A DNA stretch of 64,000 nt from CAZPNX01 sp964588285 (GCA_964588285.1 CAZPNX010000003.1:1-64000), one strand, 5' to 3'. Counted from the first letter of the stretch, positions 44,591 through 52,929 are shown. Made by a program: numbers and translations. Notes: a model not told the origin generated them from the letters alone.

Positions 44591-45957
44591 TGACCATGTT
44601 GGGAAAGGTAAAACGCCTGCATTTCGTGGGCATCGGCGGGGTGGGAATGTGCGGCATCGCCGAACTGCTGCTGAATCAGGGCTACCAGGTCTCCGGCTCG
44701 GACCTCAAGCTGTCCGAGACCACCGAACATCTAAGGGCATTGGGAGCTGACGTGGCCGAGGGCCACCGGGCCGAGAACCTGGGGGCGGTGGACGTGGTGG
44801 TCATCTCCTCGGCCGTCCAGGACGACAATCCCGAGGTACGGGCCGCCCGGGAGCGCCAGATACCGGTCATCCGCCGGGCCGAGATGCTGGCCGAGCTGAT
44901 GCGGATGAAGCACGGGGTGGCCGTGGCCGGCACCCACGGCAAGACCACCACCACCTCCATGGTAGGCCAGGTGCTCACCCGGGCCGGACTGGATCCGACC
45001 TTAGTCATCGGGGGCAAGGTGAGGATGCTGGAGAGCAACGCCAAGCTGGGGGCCGGCCGATATCTGGTGGCCGAGGCCGACGAGTTCGACCGCTCCTTCT
45101 TGAAACTGGCGCCGGTGATCGCGGTCATCACCACCATCGAGGCGGAGCACCTTGACTGCTATAAAGATATAGATGAGATCCAAAAGGCCTTCGTCGAGTT
45201 CGCCAACAAGGTGCCCTTCTGGGGGGTGGTGGTGGCCTGTCTGGACGAGAAGGGGGTCCAGGCCATCCTGCCCCGGCTGGAGCGGCGCTGTCTGACCTAC
45301 GGCCTGAGCGCCCAGGCCCAGCTCCGGGCCGAGGAGGTCCGCTTTGACGGCATGAAGTCAAGCTTCACCGTTGGCAACGGGTCCGGGCCGCTGGGCAGGG
45401 TGGAGCTCAAGGTTCCCGGGCGGCACAATGTCAAGAACGCGCTGGCGGCCATAGCGGTGGGGCTGGAGATGGAGGTACCCTTTACCGTCATCGCCGCCGC
45501 CTTGGCCGAATTCTCCGGAGTCTACCGCCGCTTCGAGATCAAGGGTGAGAGACAGGGGGTCCTGGTGATCGACGACTACGGCCACCATCCCACCGAGATC
45601 GAGGCCACCCTGAAGGCGGCCAAGGAGGCCTTCGGACGCCGGGTGATCGCCGTCTTCCAGCCGCACCTCTACTCCAGGACCCGGGACTTTTACCGCGAGT
45701 TCGGCTCGTCATTCTACCAGGCCGACCTGCTGGTAGTGACCGACATCTACCCGGCCCGGGAGGCGCCCCTGCCCGGCATCAGCGGGGAGCTGATCGCCAA
45801 GGCCGCCCGGGAGGCCGGCCACCGGCAGGTGTTCTACCTGGCCGACAAAGAGTCGATCCCGGAACAGTTGGCCCGGCTGGTGCGGGCAGGCGATATCGTC
45901 ATCACCCTGGGTGCGGGCGATATCTACAAATACGGGGAGCGATTCCTGAAACCATGA
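44590..45957 (+). CDS. murC: UDP-MurNAc:L-alanine ligase
   Basis: First stem-peptide ligase. FVGIGGVGMCGIAELLLNQGYQVSGSDL at the N-terminus, ATP loop GTHGKTTTTSMV, DEFDRSFLKL, TTIEAEHLDCYKD, DDYGHHPTEIEATL and VFQPHLYSRTRDF are all typical of MurC. 455 aa. The stop overlaps the murB start (ATGA). Confidence 0.96.
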   Translation: MTMLGKVKRLHFVGIGGVGMCGIAELLLNQGYQVSGSDLKLSETTEHLRALGADVAEGHRAENLGAVDVVVISSAVQDDNPEVRAARERQIPVIRRAEMLAELMRMKHGVAVAGTHGKTTTTSMVGQVLTRAGLDPTLVIGGKVRMLESNAKLGAGRYLVAEADEFDRSFLKLAPVIAVITTIEAEHLDCYKDIDEIQKAFVEFANKVPFWGVVVACLDEKGVQAILPRLERRCLTYGLSAQAQLRAEEVRFDGMKSSFTVGNGSGPLGRVELKVPGRHNVKNALAAIAVGLEMEVPFTVIAAALAEFSGVYRRFEIKGERQGVLVIDDYGHHPTEIEATLKAAKEAFGRRVIAVFQPHLYSRTRDFYREFGSSFYQADLLVVTDIYPAREAPLPGISGELIAKAAREAGHRQVFYLADKESIPEQLARLVRAGDIVITLGAGDIYKYGERFLKP

Positions 45958-46862
45958 AGTCTTATCGCCAAAAACTGCAGGGCCTGGCGGCCGCGGTCCG
46001 GGGCGAATGCCTCTTCGACGAACCCATGTCCCGCCACACCAGCTTCCGCCTGGGCGGACCGGCCGACCTTTTTATCTCCCCGGCCGACCCAGCCGACCTG
46101 GCCGGCATCCTCAGGTCCCTGGGTCTTGAGTTAAACTATATAATTATAGGAAATGGATCGAACCTCCTGGTTTCGGATCGCGGCATCCGGGGGGCGGTGA
46201 TACTGATCGGCCGGGGCTTCCGCCGGCTGGAAAGGCGGGGCGCCGCAATCTCGGCCGGAGCCGGCCTCAGCCTGCCGGGCTTGGTGGATCAGTGCCGGGC
46301 TATGGGCCTTTCGGGCCTGGAATGGGCGGCCGGCATTCCCGGGAGCCTGGGCGGGGCCCTGGTGATGAACGCCGGCGCCTATGGAGGGCAGATGGCCGAC
46401 GTGGTGGAGCGCGTCTACGGGCTGCTGCCTTCAGGCCGGCCAGTCGAGCTGAAACCAGCTGAGATCAACTTCTCCTACCGGCGGGCGAACTATCCTTCGG
46501 GCTTTGTCATCACCGGCTGCCGGCTGAGGCTGGCGACGGGCCGGCCGGCATCGATCAAAAGGCTGATGGACAAATGGCTGGGCCTGCGCCGCCGCAACCA
46601 GCCCCTGTCCCTGCCTTCGGCCGGCTGCATCTTCAAGAATCCGGAGGGGGATTCGGCCCGGAGGCTGATCGGGGTGGCCGGGATGAGGGGCCGACGGGTG
46701 GGCGGAGCCCAGGTGTCGCGCAAGCATGCCAACTTCATCGTCAATTACGGCGGGGCCAAGGCGTCCCATGTCAAAAAACTGATGGACCAGGTGGCCAAGG
46801 CGGTCCGCCGTCAGTGCGGCGTGACGCTGGAGCCGGAAGTCAAGATCATAGGCGAATGGTGA
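45954..46862 (+). CDS. murB: UDP-N-acetylenolpyruvoylglucosamine reductase
   Basis: FAD-dependent reduction of enolpyruvyl-UDP-GlcNAc to UDP-MurNAc. FAD-binding features: RHTSFRLGGPADLF, IGNGSNLLVSDRGIRG and WAAGIPGSLGGALVMNAGAYGG. The catalytic Ser is in PSAGCIFKNPEGDSARRLI. 302 aa. The end overlaps ftsQ. Confidence 0.95.
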   Translation: MKSYRQKLQGLAAAVRGECLFDEPMSRHTSFRLGGPADLFISPADPADLAGILRSLGLELNYIIIGNGSNLLVSDRGIRGAVILIGRGFRRLERRGAAISAGAGLSLPGLVDQCRAMGLSGLEWAAGIPGSLGGALVMNAGAYGGQMADVVERVYGLLPSGRPVELKPAEINFSYRRANYPSGFVITGCRLRLATGRPASIKRLMDKWLGLRRRNQPLSLPSAGCIFKNPEGDSARRLIGVAGMRGRRVGGAQVSRKHANFIVNYGGAKASHVKKLMDQVAKAVRRQCGVTLEPEVKIIGEW

Positions 46863-47584
46863 ACAGGTATTTTGATAAAAAGTCGGCCGCCAGGGTGCGG
46901 AGCCGGGAGCGGGGCCGGCGCAGCCTCAGGGCTTTACTCGGGACGGCGGCGGTTGCTTTGATCGTGGCCGGATCCGCTGCGGCCGTCTGGCGACTTAGGC
47001 TGGACACCGTCAGGTCGGTTTCGATCCTGGCCGACGCCGACCACCGGGAGGGATTGCGCCAAGCCTTGGCTCCGTGTCTGGGTCGCCGGCTGTGGCAAAA
47101 CGGCGCCGCCGCCCTGGCCACGGCCTACGCGAAAAAACACCCCGAGGTGGAGCGTATCATGACCAGGGTCTTTCCTTGGGGAAGGCTCAGGGCCGAGATC
47201 ATACTCAGAAGGCCGGTGGCCCGGCTGGAGCAAAGCGGCCTGGCCATCGACGCCCAGGGCATGGTTTTCCTGCTGCCGGCCCAGGCGGCGGAAAAGCTGC
47301 CGATCCTGAGGCTGGCCGGATCCAACGAAATTGGGCGGCGCCGGGCCATCACCGCCATTTTGACCGCGGGAAAGTGCGAACCCGGCTGGACGCTCGAATG
47401 CTCAGATCAGGAAGACATCAAAATCCATATACCCGGACCGGCGCTGGTCCGAATGGGCAACGGCCGGTTTCCCGACAAATGGGAGCGTCTTCGGGAGATC
47501 CTGCGGGGCCGGGGACAGGGAATGTTTCCCGCCACCATCGACCTCAGGTTCCATAACCAGGCCGTGGTCAGGCAACAGGCCTGA
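46856..47584 (+). CDS. ftsQ: Cell-division protein FtsQ-like
   Basis: 243-aa bitopic protein: basic N-terminal tail (KKSAARVRSRERGRRSLRALLG), one membrane helix (TAAVALIVAGSAAAVW), a POTRA-like beta-alpha region starting LDTVRSVSILADADH and a FtsQ-like domain with FPWGRLRAEIILRRPVARLE. ATG 46856, or the adjacent GTG 46859, overlaps the murB stop. Identification rests on topology and on position between murB and ftsA, since the family diverges quickly. It would recruit FtsL and FtsI to the septum. Confidence 0.87.
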   Translation: MVNRYFDKKSAARVRSRERGRRSLRALLGTAAVALIVAGSAAAVWRLRLDTVRSVSILADADHREGLRQALAPCLGRRLWQNGAAALATAYAKKHPEVERIMTRVFPWGRLRAEIILRRPVARLEQSGLAIDAQGMVFLLPAQAAEKLPILRLAGSNEIGRRRAITAILTAGKCEPGWTLECSDQEDIKIHIPGPALVRMGNGRFPDKWERLREILRGRGQGMFPATIDLRFHNQAVVRQQA

Positions 47585-47624
47585 GCCGGGCCGGATAAGC
47601 CGAATAGAGAACGAGGAGATAGAA

Positions 47625-48854
47625 ATGGCGAACACCATCGTCGGGCTCGATCTGGGCACCACCAAGATCGCCTGCATCATCGCCGAGGTGGAGCGGGAGG
47701 AGCTGAAGATCGTGGGGGTGGGCACCGCCCCATCAGAGGAGGGGCTGAGGCGCGGGGTGGTGGTCAACCTGGAAAAGACGGCCAAGGCTATCGAGAAGGC
47801 GGTGTCCGAGGCCGAGCTGATGGCCGGGGTCAAGATCGGCTCGGTCTACGCCGGCATCGCCGGGGACCACATCCGTTCCATCAACTCCCGCGGGGTGATC
47901 GCCGTCTCACGCGGCGGCAACGAGATCACCCAGGCCGATGTCGACCGGGTGATCGACGCCGCCCAGGCAGTGGCCATCCCCATGGACCGGGAGATCCTCC
48001 ACGTCATCCCCCAGGGCTTCATCGTCGACGACCAGAAGGGGATCAAGGACCCCATCGGCATGGCCGGGGTCAGGCTGGAGGTGGAGGTGCACATCGTCAC
48101 CGGGGCGGTGGCCTCGGCCGAGAACATCTACAAGAGCATCAAGCGGGCCGGGCTGAAGGTGGACGACCTGGTGCTCCAGCCGCTGGCCTCCAGCCAGGCG
48201 GTGCTGACCCCGGACGAGCGCTCGCTGGGGGTGTGCCTGATGGACATCGGCGGCGGCACCACCGACCTGGCCCTGTTCTTCGAGGACTCCATCCGCCACA
48301 CCGCGGTCATCGGGCTGGGGGGCAACAACCTGACCAACGACATCGCCATCGGCCTGCGAACTCCCACCGACCAGGCAGAGCGCATTAAGCGCAAGTACGG
48401 CTGCGCCACCGCCCAGCAGGTCAAGGAAGACGAGATCATCACCGTCCAGGGGGTGGCCGGCCGCGAGGAGCGCGAGGTTTCCCGCCAGGTGCTGGCCCAG
48501 ATCATCGAGCCCCGAATGGAGGAGATCTTTTCCCTGGCCCACCGGGAGATCAAGCGTTCGGACTACGGCGACATGCTGGGAGCCGGGGTGGTGCTCACCG
48601 GCGGGGCCTCCAAGCTGCCCGGGGCGGCGGCTCTGGCCGAACAGGTCTTCAACCAGCCGGCCCGGGTGGGCGAGCCGCGGGGGCTGGGCGGGGTGTCGGA
48701 TGCGGTCAAGGACCCCATGCACGCCACCGGGGTGGGGCTGGTGCTCTACGGCTTCGAGAAGCGCTTCCGCAAGGAGTCTATGGACGAGGACAAGCTGTTC
48801 GACTCCATCCTGGGCAAGATGAAGGGCTGGTTCGGGGACCTGTTCAACGGCTGA
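47625..48854 (+). CDS. ftsA: Cell-division protein FtsA
   Basis: Actin-like membrane anchor for FtsZ. Actin-type phosphate motifs VGLDLGTTKIACIIAEV and CLMDIGGGTTDLALF, plus ADVDRVIDAAQAV in the 1C domain. The C-terminal amphipathic helix ILGKMKGWFGDLFNG provides the membrane anchor. 409 aa. GAGGAG eight bases before ATG 47625. Confidence 0.96.
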   Translation: MANTIVGLDLGTTKIACIIAEVEREELKIVGVGTAPSEEGLRRGVVVNLEKTAKAIEKAVSEAELMAGVKIGSVYAGIAGDHIRSINSRGVIAVSRGGNEITQADVDRVIDAAQAVAIPMDREILHVIPQGFIVDDQKGIKDPIGMAGVRLEVEVHIVTGAVASAENIYKSIKRAGLKVDDLVLQPLASSQAVLTPDERSLGVCLMDIGGGTTDLALFFEDSIRHTAVIGLGGNNLTNDIAIGLRTPTDQAERIKRKYGCATAQQVKEDEIITVQGVAGREEREVSRQVLAQIIEPRMEEIFSLAHREIKRSDYGDMLGAGVVLTGGASKLPGAAALAEQVFNQPARVGEPRGLGGVSDAVKDPMHATGVGLVLYGFEKRFRKESMDEDKLFDSILGKMKGWFGDLFNG

Positions 48855-48865
48855 CCGGACGAGGC

Positions 48866-48925
48866 GGCAAAACCCAAATCCAAAATCACAAATCCAAAAA
48901 TCGGAAATCGGTAAACGATAAAAAC
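48866..48925. repeat. A-rich AAATCC-type intergenic repeat
   Basis: Imperfect repeats of AAATCC(A)AAA and CGGAAATCGG fill the ftsA-ftsZ gap. A similar stretch lies at the 5' end of the pyrC reading frame (54475-54512). Confidence 0.5.
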
Positions 48926-48953
48926 CACAACCAACCAGAAGAGGAGAGGAACC

Positions 48954-50114
48954 ATGTTGGAATTTGAAGAGGATGCAGTCAACGAGAACTGCTGCATCAA
49001 GGTGGTGGGAGTGGGGGGCGGCGGGGGCAACGCCGTCAACCGGATGGTGGAGGCCGGGCTTTCCGGCCTGGAGTTCATCGCCATCAACACCGACCTCCAG
49101 GTGCTCAAGAAGTCTAAGGCCCAGCACAAGCTGCAGATCGGCACCAAGCTGACCCGGGGCCTGGGCTCGGGCGGCAACCCCGAGGTGGGGCGCCGGGCCT
49201 TCGAGGAGGACAAGCAGCACGTGGTGGAGGCCATCACCGGGGCCGACATGCTGTTCATCACCGCCGGTATGGGCGGGGGCACCGGCACCGGGGCGGCCCC
49301 GCTGGTGGCCGACGTCGCCAGGGAGATGGGGGTGCTGACCGTGGCCGTGGTCACCAAGCCCTTCGAATGGGAGGGCAAGAGGCGGTCCACCCAGGCCGAG
49401 CAGGGGGTGCGCGAGCTCAAGGAGAAGGTGGACACCCTGATCGTCATCCCCAACCAGCGGGTGCTGTCGGTGGTGGGCAAGCAGACCCGGCTCAACGAGG
49501 CCTTCCGCATCATCGACGACGTGCTTTTAAAGGCCACCCGGGGAATCTCCGACCTGATCACCGTCCCCGGCCTGGTCAACGTGGACTTCGCCGACGTCCG
49601 CTCGGTGATGCTGGAGCGGGGCGACGCCCTGATGGGGGTGGGCACCGGCACCGGAGAGAACCGCTCCATCACCGCGGCCGAGGAGGCCATTGCCAACACC
49701 CTGCTGGAGGGAGTCTCCATCAAGGGGGCCAAGGCCATCCTGCTGAACATCTCGGCCGGCGACGACCTGACCCTGTCCGAGGTCAACGAGGTGGCCACCG
49801 TCATCCGCAGCGCCGCCGGCGAGGACGCCAACATGATATTCGGGGCGGTGGTCGACCCCGAGGCCGGGGCCGAGATGTCGGTGACGGTCATCGCCACCGG
49901 CCTCAACGGAGGCGGACGGATGGAGCGCGAGGTGCCGGACGGAAAGCGCATCGACTTCCCGGAGACTTTCCGCAAGGAGAACCTGACCGCCCCCACCTTC
50001 CAGCGCCGGGAGAATAAGGGCACCATGCAGACCATCGTCACCAAGGGAGAAGTCAAAAGTTTCAAGGCCGACGATCTGGACATACCGACCTATATGCGGA
50101 AGCTGATGGACTAG
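48954..50114 (+). CDS. ftsZ: Cell-division tubulin homologue FtsZ
   Basis: GTPase that polymerises into the Z ring. N-terminal GVGGGGGNAVNRMVEAG, tubulin signature GGGTGTG (residues 107-113), synergy-loop region NVDFADVRSVM. The C-terminal peptide DLDIPTYMRKLMD is the conserved FtsA-binding tail. 386 aa with a short linker. GAGGAGAGG lies a few bases before ATG 48954. It ends the dcw cluster. Confidence 0.97.
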   Translation: MLEFEEDAVNENCCIKVVGVGGGGGNAVNRMVEAGLSGLEFIAINTDLQVLKKSKAQHKLQIGTKLTRGLGSGGNPEVGRRAFEEDKQHVVEAITGADMLFITAGMGGGTGTGAAPLVADVAREMGVLTVAVVTKPFEWEGKRRSTQAEQGVRELKEKVDTLIVIPNQRVLSVVGKQTRLNEAFRIIDDVLLKATRGISDLITVPGLVNVDFADVRSVMLERGDALMGVGTGTGENRSITAAEEAIANTLLEGVSIKGAKAILLNISAGDDLTLSEVNEVATVIRSAAGEDANMIFGAVVDPEAGAEMSVTVIATGLNGGGRMEREVPDGKRIDFPETFRKENLTAPTFQRRENKGTMQTIVTKGEVKSFKADDLDIPTYMRKLMD

Positions 50115-50334
50115 GGCCGTTCGACCCGAAGAAGCCCCTCAAGCCCTTGCCCGGGCCAGGGGGGCGTTGCCTTGCTTTGTCCCAAAAACCTCTCCTTTCG
50201 GGCCTCCCTTTCCAACAGGGGAGGCCCACTTCCTTCCAGCTTTTGTGTCCGGCTTCCGCGTGCGGCTCTCCAGCGGAGTCGAGAGAGAGTCGTGAGAGAG
50301 TCTAAATAGTCCAACTCATGGGCGGATTTTTCCC
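50115..50334. other. Intergenic region after ftsZ with a hairpin
   Basis: GGGCCTCCC (50200-50208) pairs with GGGAGGCCC (50219-50227). There is no T run, so it is not a typical terminator. A GAGAGAGAGTCGTGAGAGAGTC tract (split around 50281-50301) follows. No gene is visible. Confidence 0.5.
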
Positions 50335-50364
50335 TTGATTTCTCCAAGCCTCCTGACATATAAT
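50335..50364 (+). promoter_or_regulatory. Promoter giving a probable leaderless mRNA
   Basis: TTGATT (50335-50340), an 18-nt spacer and TATAAT (50359-50364). The ATG at 50372 is seven bases past the -10 box and has no Shine-Dalgarno sequence. Confidence 0.65.
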
Positions 50365-50371
50365 ATCCCCC

Positions 50372-51652
50372 ATGAGATATGCCATAAATATAGTAGTAAT
50401 GCTGGCCTTGGTCTCGGGAGTCATTTGGGCCGCCTTTGAGGAAAACCAAAGCGACGCCCGGTCCCTGGCCATGGGCGGGGCCTGGGTTGCTTTAGACAAT
50501 AGCGCTTCGCCGGACCAGCCCAATCCGGCGGCCCTGGCCTGGGGCGCCGGCTGGGGGGCCTCGGCCGGGTTCTCCCTGCCCTTCGGCATGTCGGATCTGG
50601 CCGCGATAACCTCCTCCTGCCGGATAGAATGGAAAAATTTGGGCCTGGGCCTGGGCTTGAGCACTATGGGAAACCAACTCTACCGCGAGTCGTCTTTTCG
50701 AGCCTCGGCCAGTTGGAGGTTCCCCCGGATGCTTTCGGCCGGCGTCTCTATAGGCGGCCAGCAGCTAGCCATCCAAGGCTACGGTTCTTCGTTGGCGGCT
50801 GGGGTGGATGCCGGCATATTGGGCCGGCCGGTTCCTCAGCTGGCCCTGGGGCTGGCCGCCAAAAACCTGAACCGCCCCAGGATCGGCGACCCGCCCCAGG
50901 AACTGGCCCAACAGCTGGCGGCCGGGCTGTGCTACAGTCCGATGGAAAGGGCTGTTGCCGTCCTTCAACTTCAGGCTCAGAATGGCTGGCCGGTCCAATG
51001 GAGGTTCGGACAGGAGTTCAGGCTGTGGAGGGGCTTTTCGGCCCGGGCCGGGTACTCGGCCAAGCCGGCCACAATTAGCGGGGGCGTAGGATTGGAATGG
51101 GCGAACTATACGTTCAGCTACGCGGTCAGGACCCACCCCGAGCTGGGGCTGTCGCACTGTTTGACCCTCTCCTTCTCCCGTTCCAACAAGCCCGAGGAAC
51201 CGGCCGATTCAATTTTACCGGTTCCATCGCGAAAGATCGTGCTCAACGCGGCGCCGGTCTCGGAGCTGGAGATGTTACCCGGGGTGGGACAGCGGCAGGC
51301 CCAGGCCATCGCCGAGCTGCGCGACAGTCTGGGCGGACTGATCTATCTTGATCAGCTATTGGCGATCAAGGGGATTACTAAGAAAACCCTGAAGCGGATG
51401 GCGCCGTTCGTGGACCTGGGATTCGATCCCAATGTCCCCAAGGACGAGTGCCCCCTCGACATCAACCGGGCCACGGTCGAGGAACTGTCCAGGCTTCCCG
51501 GCATCGGGCCCATGACTGCCACCTTCATCGTCTCCTACCGCTCCGAGCACGGCCCGTTCAAAACCACCGAGGACCTGATGAAGGTCAAGGGAATCGGGCG
51601 GAGAACGTTTGAAAGGATCAGGGAGTTGGTGACGGTGATAAGGGCGGAATGA
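50372..51652 (+). CDS. Secreted beta-barrel-like protein fused to two ComEA helix-hairpin-helix domains
   Basis: 426 aa. A signal peptide (INIVVMLALVSGVIWA) is followed by a beta-rich region, residues about 25-280, starting SDARSLAMGGAWVALDNSA and NPAALAWG. That opening is the same style as PorV/FadL-type outer-membrane barrels, with alternating strands such as WRFGQEFRLWRGFSARAGYS. Residues 291-350 and 362-424 are two helix-hairpin-helix domains (MLPGVGQRQAQAIAEL; LDINRATVEELSRLPGIGPMTA), the DNA-binding module of ComEA. The fusion of an outer-membrane-type barrel with DNA-binding domains is unusual. It may act in DNA uptake or surface DNA binding. It is monocistronic with its own promoter and terminator. 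Confidence 0.82.
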   Translation: MRYAINIVVMLALVSGVIWAAFEENQSDARSLAMGGAWVALDNSASPDQPNPAALAWGAGWGASAGFSLPFGMSDLAAITSSCRIEWKNLGLGLGLSTMGNQLYRESSFRASASWRFPRMLSAGVSIGGQQLAIQGYGSSLAAGVDAGILGRPVPQLALGLAAKNLNRPRIGDPPQELAQQLAAGLCYSPMERAVAVLQLQAQNGWPVQWRFGQEFRLWRGFSARAGYSAKPATISGGVGLEWANYTFSYAVRTHPELGLSHCLTLSFSRSNKPEEPADSILPVPSRKIVLNAAPVSELEMLPGVGQRQAQAIAELRDSLGGLIYLDQLLAIKGITKKTLKRMAPFVDLGFDPNVPKDECPLDINRATVEELSRLPGIGPMTATFIVSYRSEHGPFKTTEDLMKVKGIGRRTFERIRELVTVIRAE

Positions 51653-51677
51653 CTACGGTGGGCTCTGGTGCCGGCGG

Positions 51678-51708
51678 TCCGGACGCAACAGTGTCCGGAT
51701 TTTTTTCT
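51678..51708 (+). terminator. Intrinsic terminator after barrel-HhH gene
   Basis: TCCGGAC (51678-51684) pairs with GTCCGGA (51693-51699), followed by a run of T. Confidence 0.88.
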
Positions 51709-51741
51709 TAATTTAACCCCGATAGAGTATATTCTTAAAAT

Positions 51742-52062
51742 GTCACCCTGAGGTGGACACCATGCCCGGCTTGTTGAACGGGTGACGACCAGAGAACATT
51801 CCGTCATTCTGAGTTTGGCTTCATGCCGGGCTGGCGAAGAATCTGCCGAATGGAACAGATCCTTCGGAAGAAAAGCAGGGGGGCATCTCAGGATGACAAG
51901 AAGCCAAAAAGCCCTGTCACCCTGAGGCTTTTGGGGTCATGGTTCGACGAGCTCACCATGACCTGGGTCATTCTGAGTTTGGCTTCATGCCGGGCTGACG
52001 AAGAATCTGCCGAAGGGAACAGATCCTTCGGAAGCAAAGCAGGGGGCCGGGCTCAGGATGAC
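51742..52062. repeat. Tandem palindromic repeats, family 2 (two copies plus partial units)
   Basis: Two direct copies of about 95 bp (51803-51897 and 51967-52062) are nearly identical. Each begins GTCATTCTGAG and ends CTCAGGATGAC, with GAAGAATCT and AGATCCTTC as inner inverted arms. Related half-units starting GTCACCCTGAG lie at 51742 and 51916; the second contains a hairpin GTCATGG...CCATGAC (51936-51962). A diverged copy lies at 63802. Short ORFs here are artefacts. Confidence 0.85.
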
Positions 52063-52099
52063 AACAGTGGAAAGTAAAAAAATAGCGGGGGGACTCGCC

Positions 52100-52261
52100 A
52101 TGAGACATATCGTTATTGTTACCGCCCTGGCCCTGGCGTTGGTAGCCGCGGCTGGGGGCACGGCGGCGGCTTTGCTGATGGGCGGCGGTGAAACGGCTGT
52201 GGAGGGGCCGACGGACAACACCCTGCCCCTGCCACCGAACCCCCCACCTTCGCCGGTTTGA
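52100..52261 (+). CDS. 53-residue membrane or secreted peptide
   Basis: ATG 52100 with a G-rich site (GGGGGGA) eight bases upstream. The peptide begins MRHIVIVTALALALVAAAGG, a signal-anchor-like segment, and ends in a Pro-rich tail (LPLPPNPPPSPV). There are no homologues I recognise. It lies between the repeat patch and a decayed gene, and could be a remnant. Confidence 0.4.
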   Translation: MRHIVIVTALALALVAAAGGTAAALLMGGGETAVEGPTDNTLPLPPNPPPSPV

Positions 52262-52277
52262 ATGGGAGGTAGGTGAG

Positions 52278-52582
52278 ATGAAGTAAATGCTAGTCATAAC
52301 GGCCCTGCTGGCCCTGGCCGGGGCGGCGGTGGGGCAGGTGGATACGGTGTGGACTAGACGGTATGACAATCAATGGCACGATACAGATATGGCATCAGAT
52401 TGTGCTATAGATAAACAAGCAATTTATATATAAGCGGTTGGTCCTATAATGGTAGTGGAAACAGACTGATACCGGAATCCGAATTGGACGAAGAATTTTC
52501 TTCGGCGGTCAGCAGCCAACAAGATCAAATATCACAGGCAAAGGAAAATGTATATCCCGTGAAATGTACCTGGAGCCGGTGA
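52278..52582 (+). pseudogene. Remnant of a secreted SBBP/beta-propeller-type protein
   Basis: ATG 52278 after AGGTGAG reads M-K-stop, then M at 52287 continues as a signal peptide (LVITALLALAGAAVGQ) and VDTVWTRRYDNQWHD to a stop at 52431. From 52427 in another frame the product resumes YISGWSYNGSGN, the typical SBBP beta-propeller repeat motif, to a stop at 52580-52582. At least one nonsense and one frameshift mutation and severe truncation are visible. Downstream, an open stretch ending in TAA at about 52684 (REMYLEPVIGSISRKLAPG) may be further debris. Confidence 0.65.
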
Positions 52583-52694
52583 TCGGCAGCATCTCCCGGA
52601 AACTGGCGCCGGGATTCAATGTTTCGATAATTTGCATGGAAAACAGACTGAAAAATGCGGAAAAATACAAGAACATGATACCATAAGGAAGTGC

Positions 52695-52723
52695 TTGACA
52701 ACCGGTCATCTTTCGGTTATAAT
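52695..52723 (+). promoter_or_regulatory. pyr operon promoter
   Basis: Perfect TTGACA (52695-52700), a 17-nt spacer and perfect TATAAT (52718-52723), the strongest promoter in the window. Confidence 0.92.
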
Positions 52724-52746
52724 AATTAAAGTAGATTACCTTTAAA

Positions 52747-52766
52747 TCTGATCCCGTGAGGTCAGA
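52747..52766 (+). promoter_or_regulatory. PyrR-binding anti-antiterminator loop
   Basis: ATCCCGTGAGGTC (52751-52763) fits the PyrR binding consensus (ARUCCNGNGAGGYU) and sits in a hairpin closed by TCTGA/TCAGA. With the terminator downstream it forms a UMP-responsive attenuator. Confidence 0.85.
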
Positions 52767-52800
52767 AAGGACCATGATGCCAAAAGCCACATCACATATA

Positions 52801-52839
52801 AAAGCCTCCGGTTCCCGCCTGGGAGCCGGGGGCTTTTTC
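52801..52839 (+). terminator. pyr leader attenuator terminator
   Basis: A long stem, AAAGCCTCCGGTTCCC with GGGAGCCGGGGGCTTTTT, ends in a T run before the pyr coding region, as expected for PyrR attenuation. Confidence 0.92.
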
Positions 52840-52868
52840 TTGCTTCAGCGCCGCCACGGGGAAGACCT

Positions 52869-52929
52869 TTAACCGCAAAGGGCGCAGAGGAACTTCTTTT
52901 CAGCGGGTCTCAGCGTCCTCTGCGGTTGA
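52869..52929. repeat. Palindromic intergenic repeat, family 1 copy 2
   Basis: AACCGCAAAGGGCGCAGAGG is answered by CAGCGTCCTCTGCGGTT. It lies between the pyr attenuator and pyrR. Confidence 0.7.

Noticed and set aside
47907..50083. Two minus-strand ORFs of over 430 codons across ftsA/ftsZ
   Set aside because: They mirror FtsA and FtsZ, which have complete family motifs on the + strand.
51936..51962. GGTTCGAC resembling a tRNA T-arm
   Set aside because: It is the loop of a GTCATGG/CCATGAC repeat hairpin; there is no acceptor, D or anticodon arm.
51742..52062. Possible CRISPR array
   Set aside because: There are only two full units with 95-bp imperfect palindromes, no uniform spacers and no cas genes.
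51823..52077. 84-codon ORF and its antisense partner in the repeat patch
   Set aside because: Both lie wholly within the tandem palindromic repeats, and the peptide simply reads the repeat twice.
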